A stretch of 64,000 nucleotides of DNA, from positions 3,038,001 through 3,102,000 of the forward strand of contig NC_064217.1 in NCBI RefSeq assembly GCF_023101765.2, read 5' to 3'. Under the pieces are notes generated by a model that worked only from the letters and a program-made list of their open reading frames with translations, was not told the DNA's origin and did no database searches. Of this stretch, positions 27,001 through 36,412 are shown piece after piece (within the stretch, counting starts at the first letter, position 1; every line of letters begins with the position of its first letter). The DNA is from Spodoptera frugiperda. Lineage: Eukaryota; Arthropoda; Insecta; Lepidoptera; Noctuidae. Both the position numbers and the translations under genes were made by a program.

Positions 27001-30000
27001 ACCAGTTTCACAATTAATTCTATAAGTTTCATTAAATATATCACTATAAAATCAACAGCCCGTAACAGCCTACTGTACCCATAGTACGTTTGCTTTATGA
27101 TGAACGATAATGAAACGAGAGCGCGTTCGGCGCTCTGATTGACCAGTGCAAAAAAACAAACCAAAATGTGGAAATGCTGCAAAATGGAACCTTGAAAACA
27201 TTCTTAACATTCCAAATGGTCACATTAAGTTGCTAGCCTACAGTTGTCCGAACCAGGGTTACCGGGGCTCCGGTTTAAAAACGAGGAGAAACGGGGTGGT
27301 TTTTAGTCAGTACCTAAGAGTTTGACACTCCCTCTCAATCGCCCAAGGCGGGAAAAGTCATTGGATGATTATACCCCGTCGAAAAAAAAGCCTATAGTAG
27401 TGTGCCATACATCCATATTGATTTAGGATCATTTTGTAGATCAACAGTCTGCAGTCTATTTCCAGTTTGGACTTTGGAGTTTGGTCCCATCATCCCACGC
27501 CTTGTAACACAGAATCTCCAATAATATCCCTTAAAGACAAATAAAGCAATTACACACATTTTCATAAATCAAAAACTTCACTCTTCATTACCGGCTGCGA
27601 TCTTGTAATTGTCGTGTATTTAGCACAAACGGTTCAATGAACTGTAAGCAGTGCACGCTAACAGAATATTTAGTACCAGCATCTCGTGATGCTATAACTT
27701 TCCTATCAGAAATAGCTATGAGTAACTCCTTGTTCTCTTTACCGGACTATTATTTAGACGTTTATTGCAAATGTGGTTATAAAGGTAAGAAGAGAAGCCA
27801 ACGGACAGAATGACAGACTATTATTTATTTCTTTATTTGTTGACATTTCAAAAGTACCTATTTATGGTTTAATTGGAATAAATGACTTTGATTTCGGCTT
27901 CGATCTCGAACCATACTACATCTAGTATATGACACAGGTATTTGGTCACAGTTTAAGAACTTGATTGTTTTTTAAATGAAGAACTTGACTTGAAGAACTT
28001 GATGTGAATTTTTAAATAACAAGATTACATAGTTCACTGAACAATTCATAAAAAAATGTAGCTGAAAACCAAGAAAAAAAAGATTTGTTGGCTACAAGAG
28101 GGTCAATTTATTAGTACACATAAGATTATCACCCATTAATTTGTCACAGATCAGTCTTATGCCTTAATTACAACTTGTTTCACGAAATTTAAGACATTAT
28201 TCCTCAATCTAACAATATTTCAGTTCCATTACCAACTTTATTAGCAATTAAAACAAGATAATCAATCAATAGCCCCACTAAAACGTCAATGTACACGACA
28301 CATTGTTATAAAATCGGTAACAGATCAGAACAGCTGTTGATTGTATTTTGAACTTTATTTCTGCAAGGTTCAAAGTCTAGAATGTATTTTTAGGATAAGG
28401 AGTTCGCGTCTAGACTAGTCTAGAATTTAGTTTGTTACTGGGTGACATGAATAGCTGTTTAGATAGTTCGGTTAACGTGTTTCGAATGCTAACCAAGATT
28501 TTATAACTTTTTCTTTTATATGGAGGTCTATCTTCAGAGGATATTATTCAAAAGAACGTAGAGGATGTCTTATCTCTGTATAAAATAAATGGCTGTGACA
28601 TACGGATGGACGGACGGTCAGACAGAAATGACGAAACTATAAGGGGTCTTTTGCCATTTGGCTACGGAACCCTAAAAATCTATTGGTGTTCGTTAGTTTC
28701 GCTAAAACTCGAAAACGGCTGGACTGATTTGGAAAATGTTGGTCTTGAATTTTTTATGGAAATTCTGGGAAACTGGGAAGGTTTAGTTGGTGAGAAAAAC
28801 AAAACTAAAGTTTGCCGGGCCAGCTAGTAGCTGATAAAAATTATGATAATAATGATTAAATCATGACATAGTAGATCTTGGGACATCAACCTACCTTCTA
28901 TAAATCCTAAATACATAGGTATTACAAAATACTTCTACGAGTAAATTACTTCAGGTACAGTTGTACCAGAAGTACTAAGACTACAACTAACGTCATAGCG
29001 ATATTGTAATTCAAAATTTAAAGTGTATCAAGAATAATAATGAAGTATGATAATTTATTAATTAATTATGTTATATTATTATGTGTAGTTTTATTTTTAT
29101 CTACTTCTTAATGTACTTAAAATAAGGTTCAAAATAATGTAACTGTTCACTACATGAATAATTCAATTTTTTTCTATAGATAGGTATCTTTTAACTACAT
29201 CTTTATATATATAATTCTTCTGTACGTGTGTATGTCACTGAACTCCTCTTAAACGACTAGACCGATTTTGATGAAACTTTTTGTGTGTGTTCAAGAGGAT
29301 CTGAGAATGGTTTAGATTCACAATTTTGTCCGCTGGACAAAGTTTTTTTAATTAATTTTTGATTTCTTAGTAGTTGTTGATTTTGGAATGTTTTACATCG
29401 GATCCGACGGACGGCGCTACCATCGCAGTGTCAAATATTAATGACGTTAGATATTGTCATAACATTTGAATAATAATTTTCATCAAAAAGGTCCAGGATG
29501 AAAAAGTTTTAAATTTTCAAATTAACGTGTAGACAGGACAACGTCTGTCGGGTCCGCTATTAATTTTATAAATAATAACTAATAAACTTCTTGTTACTTA
29601 TAATATTCAAACGCAATGAAATTATCTTTTTGCAGATTTTTTTTAACAAAAATTAAGTTTCTTTGTTCATTAAATTGTTACCAAAATGTCGAATACAATT
29701 TTGTATGCGCATCAATGTAAAATTTAATTCAAGTTCTGACGTTAATCAAAACGTTACAAAAAATTGCACGTGGATTAATTAATCACATAATATGTAAATA
29801 AATAATGAAATAGGAGACTGATTGAGGGAGTGTCATACCCTTAATTACTAAAAACCAACGCACGGCAGCAATTGCTTACCATCAGGTGATCCGTCTGCTC
29901 GTTTACCGGCTTTTAACATAAAAATAAAATGCTGGTCGAGCAATAGGTTGTGGTTTCATTCTTTATTTCGAAAATTATTGAGTAATTGGATAGTCTGAAA

Positions 30001-32402
30001 CTGTGGCTGGTATATGACAATACGTTCATCCCTTGTAACATGGTGATACCATAAAAACAGATGTTGAAGAAGAGGATGTTAAAAATTAAGTTTGTGTTTA
30101 TTCAGAAGAAGTGACTGTTAAAAATTTAAGTCTCCACGTATTTCTTTGGAAATTAGAAGACGTGATTTTTTTTTATTTTTCTGTAATAAAAATGATAAAT
30201 ACTTAGGGACTTTTTAGCAATGATACGTATTTATTTATTATGACTTGAAGTGAGAGATAATGCCTGAAGAGACGATAAGTGAAATGCTACACTTTCAAGA
30301 GATAGTCATAACAATTTATATCTAGGCCAGCGTGGACTTAGACCTTGAGGAATAATCTAGTACTTAGACATTTAGACCGTTAGTATTATTATGAACTAAA
30401 GATATAATAATATAATATGACTGAAAGCAACAGCATCCTTAAGCGTGAGTATTAACTATGAAACCTCCAAAAAGCCTTTGTATAGAAAAGAACGTCTTTG
30501 GGCTGGTTAACTGTTTACCTTAAATTTACTATATTTGTAACTGCCCCAAACAATACTTCCACTGTGGACTGCCTAGCAGGTTTAGGTACCGGTGCTCCGG
30601 CTCGAAAAGCAGGAGAAGGAACGGGGCGGTTTTTAGTCAGTAAGAGTCTGACACTTCCTCTCGCCTTGCCCAAGGCAAGAGAAGTCAATGGATGTTTTAA
30701 AACTAACATGTTTTTACAGGATCCTCATAACTCTAATTCTTTCTCTGTGCGAGAAGTGACCTTTGGTCAGCAATGACCACTTGCTGGTACTGGCTGTTTA
30801 TGTGATGCATATAGGAATTAATTTAAGGAAAAAGAATTAAAATTGTCGTTTCCTATAAGTAATATATATTAAATGCACATTTATATAGCTACGCTTTATT
30901 TTAATACAGGTGATAATAATTTAAATTGGTTTAATATTTATAACACTCGATTTTATTAGCACTCTGTATTTAGTATTAAATGCATATGGAATAGCAAGGT
31001 CTATTTAAATAATGTATTTTCAATAAAAATACTTGTTTACAATCAGATATAACCTTTTCAAAAATATAGCCTTGCAGGCAGTTTCTGATAAGGTTATTTA
31101 CTATTAATTTATTGTCGAATATTCCAGTCTTATAATTTAAAAAATATTGATTTATAAACTCAATAACAATTATGCATTTACAAATACATAATTAAATGGG
31201 ACATACTAATTTTGCTTAGTTCTATACGTAGTTAAAATACATACATAAACTGACGAATGTTTCCCATGGAATCATAGTATTGGCTTGTAAAAAATTTACT
31301 TATTTTGTATCCTATTTGCGTAGAAATAAATATCATTAGGTAATTTATAACTAGATACTATTTATACAATAGGTAATGATATGTTTGAAGCAACTCTTTA
31401 TTATTCTATTGTATTGATTGACAACATTTGTTGACTTACTATTCGTACGAACAATTGGGAATGGGTATGACGGTTAAATAATAAAACAATCATGTAACTA
31501 CGTAACTGGTTCAAATTCCAAAGCGGAGCAAATTGTTTAACCCAATTGGCAAGTAATTGGTGAGTAAGATGTTTTGTCGCTCCACAAAACATCTACTTGC
31601 TTTTAATATTGTAACTATCCGTACAAAGTCCTGTATACTTAGTACAAGTTTATTTTACGTTTGAAGGAATCGAAATCGAGAGCGCGTTCGGCTCTCTGAT
31701 TGGCCGGCTCGAATAAACCAACCAATCAGAACGCCGAACGCGTTCTCGTCTCGATGACTTTAAACGTAAAGCAAACTCGTACTAAGGAATTGTTCTCTAG
31801 TTAGAAATACAAGTTTTATTTGTTTTTTATTCGCGGCCCCATATAGCTTTGATAACACTTCGTAATACGCTTCGTTTTGATAAGAATCCAATTTCACGCA
31901 TAAGTAGTTATACCTACAGTTTAATTGTTATTTACTTACACAAATTACTATTTTAAATCAAATTCCTTGCCTAGTATAATGAACTAAATAACCTAACCGC
32001 ACTAGACATGTTTTTTATTAATTTTAAACTTTGTTTCAATAAATTAGGGATCAATATCTCTTTTTATGTTATAATAACTAAAAATCCCGGTTTACTCACG
32101 TAAGTTTAGATGGATTCAAAAACTAATAAATGAAGACGTATTGGAGTTGCTTAATGTCTGTACCCATAAAACATATTAAAATAAACTACCTAAGAAATAC
32201 TCACCAGTGCAACTAAATTTTTGTATCCCGCCGACTCAGCCCACAAACGATCAACAAACCTAGTTTTAGGCACAACAATATCAGGAATAGTAGACCTTAT
32301 AATAAAATCTTCGTTCCTAAACACAGCACTAGTTGAAAGTTTCCTTTGCCATTTTAAGTTTTTAATTTCGCGTAAGAGGAGTTTTCGCGCCATATTTTGC
32401 AT
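11760..32402 (-). CDS. Gene A: acyl-CoA ligase (4CL/luciferase-like), 8 exons
   Basis: Spliced CDS: 32402-32205, 21277-21067, 16515-16153, 15283-15098, 14748-14627, 13170-13000, 12677-12507, 12050-11760. All introns are GT-AG and the frame stays open for 1713 nt (570 aa). The family activates a carboxylic acid with ATP to an acyl-AMP and transfers it to CoA. Motifs: P-loop SSGTTGLPKG (about 221-230), FFHIYG, A5 GFGMTETT (368-375), TGD with Asp about 453, hinge region DRIKELIKVKG, and A10 SGKILRK with the catalytic Lys about 559. The N-terminus is basic with RKLSTSA near residue 20, like a mitochondrial presequence; the C-terminus KKMYA lacks SKL. The length is slightly above the usual ~540 aa because of the leader. 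Met4 is an alternative start. Substrate is not readable. Gene B is its downstream-facing tandem paralogue with matching introns. Confidence 0.93.
12051..12506 (-). other. Gene A intron 7
   Basis: 456 bp, a third of which is a dispersed repeat (12166-12320) also found at 26195, 47288, 53510 and 63822. Confidence 0.7.
12166..12320 (+). repeat. Dispersed repeat T, copy 1
   Basis: Carries GGCAATAGGCTCACTCCCTA, GGTGAAAAGTGGGAGTACAT and GGGACAAAAGGCGTAACG. The same order of blocks occurs at 26195, 47288, 53510 and 63822; class unknown. Confidence 0.7.
12507..12677 (-). CDS. Gene A exon 7 (A6-A8)
   Basis: Begins SGEMYIKSPTVMKGYH and includes GFFKTGDLGY (A7 Asp for ribose binding) and ITDRIKELIK (A8, hinge). 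Acceptor AATTTTTAG, donor GTAAGG, phase 0. Length 171 nt, as in gene B exon 7. Confidence 0.95.
13000..13170 (-). CDS. Gene A exon 6 (A5 motif)
   Basis: Begins RPIEFNQGFGMTETTSLG, the A5 substrate/AMP-binding motif, and ends NPVPVGQ. Acceptor AATTCTAG, donor GTAAGT, phase 0 at both ends, 57 codons. Confidence 0.94.
13171..14626 (-). other. Gene A intron 5
   Basis: 1.46 kb. The only recognisable content is a dispersed repeat at 14395-14527; the ORF reading MRVKDKIC across it has no family features. Confidence 0.7.
14395..14527 (+). repeat. Dispersed repeat K, copy 1
   Basis: Carries GTGTCGCGGAATGCTGCTCA and CTAGCATGGCTTGAAATTAG then GAGTTCCTCGTCAAACAGTT. Recurs at 22484, 44755 and 51222. Confidence 0.7.
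14627..14748 (-). CDS. Gene A exon 5
   Basis: Encodes AILLGKHPDVNEAHYRSVR then HIICGAAPLAGSDVEAI, the A4 region that precedes A5 in this family. Acceptor TTCTTTGCAG, donor GTAAGT, ends phase 0. Too short for ordinary ORF calling; found by motif and splice continuity. Confidence 0.9.
15098..15283 (-). CDS. Gene A exon 4
   Basis: Encodes DFQDILPAFLPFFHIYG through LLYIVPPV, the acyl-pocket helix and strand region; the His of PFFHIYG is conserved in luciferase-like enzymes. Acceptor TTTCCAG, donor GTAAGT. The 186-nt length equals exon 4 of gene B. A long ORF does not cover it because of its phase. Confidence 0.93.
15284..16152 (-). other. Gene A intron 3
   Basis: 869 bp of AT-rich sequence. I see no repeat or coding signal. 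Confidence 0.7.
16153..16515 (-). CDS. Gene A exon 3 (ATP-binding P-loop)
   Basis: Begins ELKHQITITEPKLF after the split codon and contains IPFSSGTTGLPKGVEIT, the AMP-binding signature. Acceptor TTTCTTTACAG, donor GTAAGT, phase 1. Open reading continues into the intron on the 3' side but loses all family similarity after HVAN, which marks the splice. Confidence 0.95.
17739..17849 (+). mobile_element. LINE-tail copy
   Basis: AAAGCAGGAGAAGGAACGCG, GGTTTTTAGTCAATAAGAAT, ending CCCTCAAAAAAA; truncated further at its 5' side than other copies. Confidence 0.75.
18347..18678. mobile_element. Foldback MITE, ~25-bp terminal inverted repeats
   Basis: GTGCTTTTCCCCCAGAGATG at the left pairs with CATCTCTGGTGGAAAAGCAT at the right. 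About 330 bp, no coding capacity. Superfamily not assigned. Confidence 0.7.
19372..19545 (+). repeat. Dispersed repeat N, longer copy
   Basis: GCCGGTAAACGAGTAGATGG, GTTAGCAATCGCCGCCGCC, GGCGTTACAAGTGCGTTGCC and CCTCACTCACACAACGCAAA; related to 1-77, 49203-49240 and 59040-59165. Confidence 0.7.
20412..20500 (+). repeat. Fragment related to Helitron H1 interior
   Basis: CTCGATAGATGGCGTTGGG and AGATCGCGCTATGGTTTCGT match the interior of H1 copies at 34452 and 46362. Confidence 0.65.
21067..21277 (-). CDS. Gene A exon 2
   Basis: Residues 67-136 plus one base. It carries the N-domain segment with GDVVAVMLPNCPEFPV and the NPIY motif typical of 4CL/luciferase enzymes. The acceptor is TTTTTACAG and the donor GTGAGT, phase 1. 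Its 211-nt length is identical to exon 2 of gene B. Confidence 0.93.
21719..21881. repeat. Foldback with 18-bp perfect inverted repeats
   Basis: TGTCGCAGTAAGATAGAT at 21719-21736 is the exact reverse complement of 21864-21881; 127 bp lie between. MITE-like, class unknown. Confidence 0.65.
22484..22625 (+). repeat. Dispersed repeat K, copy 2
   Basis: AGCAGCGCGACTGTCACC, TCATGGAATGCTTTCCACGA and TCGAGCTTCTCGTCAAATAG match copy 1 at 14395. Confidence 0.65.
23252..24240 (+). repeat. Three copies of a 219-bp intronic unit
   Basis: Units start TAGACATAGTCTAGAAAATT at 23252, 23471 and 24083. The first two abut as a tandem (219 and about 222 bp); the third keeps about 155 bp after a 390-bp gap. Shared blocks include GATTGCCCATCAATTGCACT. 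No similarity to known families recognised. Confidence 0.85.
24838..24962 (-). mobile_element. Short Helitron-like element, reverse copy
   Basis: Begins CTAGGTTCTGCCAGCGGCAA on the plus strand, the reverse of the CTAG end seen at 4332. The far end is unclear. Confidence 0.6.
25327..25473 (-). mobile_element. LINE-tail copy, reverse
   Basis: T-run, then AATGACTTCTCGCGCCTTGG, ACTGACTAAAAACCATCCCG and CCGCTAGGTAGTCCGGA: the reverse of the tail at 8057. Confidence 0.8.
26195..26350 (+). repeat. Dispersed repeat T, copy 2
   Basis: GGTGTGGTGAAAAGTGGGTG, ATGTCCTCAGCCTACCCCTT and CGGGGATAAAAGGCGCG match copy 1; partly rearranged. Confidence 0.65.
27080..27145 (+). repeat. Half copy of the 31638 foldback MITE
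   Basis: AGTACGTTTGCTTTATGATG and GAGAGCGCGTTCGGCGCTCT match one arm of 31638-31788. Confidence 0.6.
27257..27390 (+). mobile_element. LINE-tail copy
   Basis: GGGTTACCGGGGCTCCGGTT, GGTGGTTTTTAGTCAGTACC and AAGTCATTGGATGATTATAC, ending in an A-run. Confidence 0.78.
28555..28828 (+). repeat. Repeat-like block with Helitron/RTE-type end
   Basis: Contains ACGGATGGACGGACGGTCAG, TTTGGCTACGGAACCCTAAA and ends GCCGGGCCAGCTAGTAG, phrases common in arthropod repeats. A 73-codon ORF in it is not a gene. Confidence 0.5.
29200..29570 (+). repeat. Helitron-like repeat, diverged
   Basis: Starts near TATATATATAATTCTTCTGT and ends GTCTGTCGGGTCCGCTATT, resembling nonautonomous Helitrons in which the end is normally CTAG. 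Contains CTTAAACGACTAGACCGATT. Confidence 0.55.
30565..30696 (+). mobile_element. LINE-tail copy
   Basis: GACTGCCTAGCAGGTTTAGG, GGGGCGGTTTTTAGTCAGTA and GCCCAAGGCAAGAGAAGTCA. Short ORFs here on both strands are artefacts of this repeat. Confidence 0.78.
31638..31788. mobile_element. Foldback MITE (~66-bp arms)
   Basis: CTTAGTACAAGTTTATTTTA at the left pairs with the reverse of AAGCAAACTCGTACTAAG at the right, and GAGAGCGCGTTCGG pairs with CCGAACGCGTTCTC across a spacer of about 17 bp. Imperfect but continuous pairing. Confidence 0.75.
32205..32402 (-). CDS. Gene A exon 1 (N-terminal leader)
   Basis: This exon encodes residues 1-66, beginning MQNMARKLLLREIKN. It is rich in Arg/Lys with few acids early and carries RKLSTSA, consistent with a mitochondrial presequence by inference. 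The donor is GTGAGT and the exon ends in phase 0. The sequence just upstream (32403-32480) is CG-rich relative to surroundings and probably 5'UTR or promoter. Confidence 0.85.
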
Positions 32403-33076
32403 GTTCGCGCGCGTTTGACGGAGGCGAGTGATCTAGTGTCGCGGGTGGACGCGACTGATGAACGAATCGACGAAACGGAACGTTTCAACCACACGTAGTT
32501 TGAACTTGATAATTTTGTTAATTTGCACTGAATGCACGGTTCGCAAAAGTTGGTAGCTGATAACAATTTGTTTAAACAATACATAGTTCCGTCGTCGTCC
32601 GTGAGACGTCTTTTTATTGCGAATCTACAGGCGTATGTGGGAATTTCGTTTCGTTTCTTTTTTTAATTCGTTTTATTTCACTACAAACTTACGTATTTAT
32701 TATTTTTTTTGTTAAAATGTTGCCCCACACTTTAGATTTCTCCAGTGTCGCGGGTGCGTTTAAAAACATAAGTTCACATACACATGACACGCAGACCCGA
32801 AACAACCATTAAATTAAAATTAAATAACGATTAATTAAAATGCAAATAGTTTAGTATTTTATCGTTGTTTATTCCAAAAATCATTTTAAAACTAATAAAA
32901 TGGTACTTTGAATCTTGTTTTAATTTTCGAAGTCAATATTTTACATAAATATGTACTTACATTGAACCTTATTGGTCGCGGGTACAAAGTACAATCTTGT
33001 ATAAGTACAAAGGTTAGCATAATAAGACAGGGATACTCCTGATAAATACTTAAAGATGGGTAATAAATAGATATTA
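32403..33076 (-). promoter_or_regulatory. Gene A upstream region
   Basis: The first ~80 bp above the ATG are relatively CG-rich (CGCGCGCGTTTG, GTGTCGCGGGTGGACGCGAC), as in a 5'UTR/promoter. A related GTGTCGCGGGTGCG occurs at 32743. No TATA box can be assigned with confidence, and Helitron copy 2 begins only 675 bp upstream. Confidence 0.35.
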
Positions 33077-33498
33077 TCTATACATATAATAAAATCGTAG
33101 AAAAGTGCTGTCTGTACATTGAAAATAAAAATAAAAAAAATAGCAGGGGTTATTGTTATGTCGATGTCGAACCCAAAAATGTAATTAACTTTTTTTTTGT
33201 CTGTTTGTCTGTTTGTCTGTTTGTCTGTTTGTCTGTTCGTCTGTGCGCGCTAATCTCAGAAACGGCTGATCCGAGTTGGATGCGGTTTTCACGAATATAT
33301 TGTGGGATGCTTAAATTTACATTTAGTGTTTGTTTCATGTCAATCGGTTCATAAATAAAAAAGTTATGTCAAATTAAAGAATCACGTCGAACATTCTATG
33401 CTTATACCATTAATCTCCGCAACTATTTGACGGATTTGGTTGAAATTTGGTACAGATATAGTTTAGAACCTTAGAAAGGACATAGATATATTTTTATT

Positions 33499-34052
33499 TC
33501 AAAAATAAAATAAAAATAAAATAAAAATAAAATAAATATAAAATAAAAATAAAAATAAAAATAAAAATAAAAATAAAAATAAAATAAAAATAAAATAAAA
33601 TAAAATAAAATAAAATAAAATAAATATAAAATAAAATAAAAATAAAATAAATATAAAATAAAATAAAAATAAAATAAAAATAAAATAAAAATAAAAATAA
33701 AAATAAAATAAAAATAAAATAAAAATAAAATAAAATAAAATAAAATAAAATAAAATAAAAATAAAAATAAAAATAAAATAAAAATAAAATAAAATAAAAT
33801 AAAATAAAAATAAAATAAAATAAAATAAAATAAAATAAAATAAAATAAAATAAATATAAAATAAAATAAAAATAAAATAAAAATAAAATAAAAATAAAAT
33901 AAAAATAAAATAAAAATAAAATAAATATAAAATAAAAATAAAATAAAAATAAAATAAAAATAAAATAAAATAAAAATAAAATAAAAATAAAATAAAAGTA
34001 AAATAAAAATAAAATAAAAATAAAATACAAATAAAAAAAATAAAATAAAAAA
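33499..34052 (+). repeat. Simple-sequence array (AAAAT/AAAAAT)n
   Basis: About 550 bp of alternating TAAAA and TAAAAA units with rare TAAATA variants. In H1 copies 1 and 3 the same place holds only a few A-rich bases, so the array grew here. Three-frame ORFs rich in F, Y, I and L come from it and are not genes. Confidence 0.95.
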
Positions 34053-34082
34053 TAAATTTATTCCGGACATACAGCGCCATCT

Positions 34083-34123
34083 ATTGTTCAATTTCGTACT
34101 TATAGTACGGAATTGAACAATGT
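34083..34123 (+). repeat. Short hairpin
   Basis: ATTGTTCAATTTCGTAC pairs with GTACGGAATTGAACAAT around a 7-nt loop with one mismatch. Lies inside Helitron copy 2. Confidence 0.7.
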
Positions 34124-34663
34124 CGGGCTGTTCCTATACTCCGTAGATAGATGGCGTTGATCGCGCAATGGTGTAATTACAATTGTTCAGTTCATGTTAT
34201 TGTTTTAATTCATTGGAAATTTGTTTTTACAAAATAGTAAAAAGCAATGAAAAATATAACATAATACAACTTTTAGTACAAAGAAAACGCTCTCACGACT
34301 TCGGTTCATGTTATTGTTTTAATTCATCGAAAAAAAGTTAACAAATAGTAAAAAGGTATGAAAAAAATTTTATCAATATAATTAAACTTTTAGTACAAAG
34401 AAAATGCCCGAACGGAGTATAAATAAATAATCCAAGTTGTCTTTATCCTCGATAGATGGCGTTGGGATCGAAATAGATTGCGCTATGGTTTTGTTACAAT
34501 TATTTGGTTGGGTATCGGCCGAGCGCTTCGGTACTATTGTAGAAAATGTGTATTATCAGTCGTATGATTATTTGTCTGTAGTGGTCCTGCTGTTTCGTAT
34601 ATTCTAAATTGGTTTCGTTGTATTTGTCAATTAATAAGTTTATTTGTTGGGTTTTCCTGGTTT

Positions 34664-35446
34664 TTACCCGACTGCGCCTGAAGGAGGGTTATGTTTTTCG
34701 AGTGTATGTATGTATGTATGTATGTATGTATGTATGTATGTATGTATAATTGTTTGGCACGCTCTGCAGCCTAAACGGCTTGATGGATTTTGACTTGAGA
34801 GGTGTCGTTAGATTCGTATTTACTGTGAGAGTGACACTGGATATACCAAAATATTAAAAAAACAAAATGGCGGATTTTTGACGCCAAATTCGAATATTTC
34901 TCACTCTCTAGCCTAAACGGCTTGATGGATTTTGACTTGAGAGGTGTCGTTAGATTTGTATTTACTGTGAGAGTGACACTTGATATATCAAAATATTAAA
35001 AAAAACAAAATGGCGGATTTTTGGCGCCAAATTCGAATATTTCTCACTCTCTAGCCTGAACGACTCGATAGATTTCCGCTTGATAGGGATCGTTTGATTC
35101 GTATTTACTGTGAGAGTGACAATAGATATATCAAAATGAAAAAAATAATAAAAATAAAAAAAAATAAAATAAAAAAAGTAATTTAAAAAACTAAAAAACC
35201 CGACTGCGTTTCTTTATAATATTAAAATGAAAAAAACCCTAAAACAAGAAAGTCTTCGTAAAATTTAAGCAGTCGGGACCCATTCTAGAAAGCCAGCCGT
35301 ATGTGTCCTCACAAAGTCTTTATATTTAGAATGGGTCCCGACTGCTTAAATTTTACGAAGACTTTCTTATTTTAGGGTTTTTTTTTTCATTTTAATATTA
35401 TAAAGAAACGCAGTCGGGTTTTTTAGTTTTTTAAATTACTTTTTTT
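34664..35446 (+). mobile_element. Insert in Helitron copy 2: repeat array plus foldback
   Basis: Bounded by CTGGTTT at 34657-34663 and 35447-35453, a likely 7-bp target duplication. Order: ACCCGACTGCGCCTGAAGGA, (TATG)n at 34704-34746, three ~135-bp units with CGGCTTGATGGATTTTGACT (34779-35140, third diverged), then a large inverted repeat. No coding sequence; class unknown. Confidence 0.7.
35171..35446. repeat. Large inverted repeat (~117-bp arms)
   Basis: 35171-35287 pairs with 35327-35446 with few mismatches around a ~39-bp loop. Arms contain AACCCGACTGCGTTTCTT / AAGAAACGCAGTCGGGTT and GCAGTCGGGACCCATTCTA / TAGAATGGGTCCCGACTGC. Confidence 0.92.
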
Positions 35447-36089
35447 CTGGTTTAACTTTTTAACGTAGGTTTAGTTTGATATCGATTATTAGTAGTTACT
35501 GTAGTTAGTTTTTTTAATAAAATTGTAAGTCTAATTTATAAATTAATTAGATTAGATTTAAGTCGTTTCTTTTAAATTATTTAGTTTAAGCTTGGTTATT
35601 ATAGCATAAAGGATAGGTTCTAATATAATTTCTTTTTTAATTGTTATAAATTCGTAATTCGTAGCTTTCTTTAGTTTTAAGTTAGTTTAAGTCCGTTTTT
35701 AAACTATTTTTTCAATGCCCTAAGTGAGTATACATCTATTAAATTCAAACGCAGAGCTCATTATGTTGATTTTTGAAGAGTTCCCTGGAATATCTTCTAC
35801 ATCTCATTTTTGAAGAGATTCCGCGAGATCGGGAACTTATCATCATCATCATCATCATCAGCCTATAGCTATGGGAACTATGTGGTTAAAACCAAAAATT
35901 TGCCGGAAGTCACTATTCCACGCGAACGAAGTCGCGGGCAAAAGCTAGTTAGTAATAAACTGAGATATTCTTAAGGTCGTCTTTGATTCGAATGATTACA
36001 ACCGCATACCCTTTCCTTGCACTTAGACTTTGCACTCTTACGACATACGTATCTACTTACTTAGATAGGTTCCCTAGCATCTAGGAATT

Positions 36090-36242
36090 ATCTGGACCAG
36101 CGTACAACGTAACAGGTTACCGGGGCTCCAGCTCAAAGCAAGAGAAAGAATGGGGTGGTTTTTAGTCAGTAAGAGTCTGACACTCCCTCTCGCCTCACCC
36201 AAGGCAGAAGTCATTGAATGATTTTTCTCCCGTTATAAAAAA
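36090..36242 (+). mobile_element. LINE-tail copy, first of a pair
   Basis: Carries GGTTACCGGGGCTCCAGCTC and GGTGGTTTTTAGTCAGTAAG. It lies between CATCTAGGAATT (36078-36089) and CATTTAGGAATT (36243-36254), a 12-bp target duplication with one change. Confidence 0.8.
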
Positions 36243-36254
36243 CATTTAGGAATT

Positions 36255-36412
36255 CCCGATCCGGAGCTGCGGACTCCCTGGCGGTATACCGGGGCTCCGG
36301 CTCAAAACAGAAGAAGAAACGGGGTGGTTTTTAGGCAGTAAGAATCTAACACGAGAGGAATCGTTTCATCTAACGCGGGCGAAATCATTGGATGTTTCCC
36401 GCTCAAAAAAAG
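36255..36412 (+). mobile_element. LINE-tail copy, second of a pair
   Basis: GATCCGGAGCTGCGGACTCC through GGTTTTTAGGCAGTAAGAAT to CTCAAAAAA. Flanked by CATTTAGGAATT and CATCTAGGAATT (36413-36424): it reused the target duplicate of the first copy. Confidence 0.82.

Larger units (their letters stand above)
21278..32204 (-). other. Gene A intron 1 (10.9 kb)
   Basis: Separates the leader exon from the first enzymatic exon. It holds LINE tails (25327, 27257, 30565), a diverged Helitron-like repeat (29200-29570), foldbacks (21719-21881, 31638-31788), three copies of a 219-bp unit (23252-24240) and other dispersed repeats. No coding exon was recognised; the rest is AT-rich single-copy-looking DNA. 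Confidence 0.8.
33077..35948 (+). mobile_element. Helitron H1, copy 2, expanded and interrupted
   Basis: Starts TCTATACATATAATAAAA after A and ends GCAAAAGCTAG before T. Same family as 2613-4014 and 45590-47023 but 2872 bp long, because it holds an AAAAT-type array (33499-34052) and a 780-bp insert (34664-35446). It includes the (GTCTGTTT)n microsatellite at 33197-33240. Confidence 0.88.

Noticed and set aside
28606..28827. 73-codon ORF
   Set aside because: Lies in a repeat-like block ending GCCAGCTAGTAG; no protein family.
33471..34091. Three overlapping minus-strand ORFs of 178-206 codons
   Set aside because: They translate the AAAAT array in all frames and consist of F, Y, I and L only.
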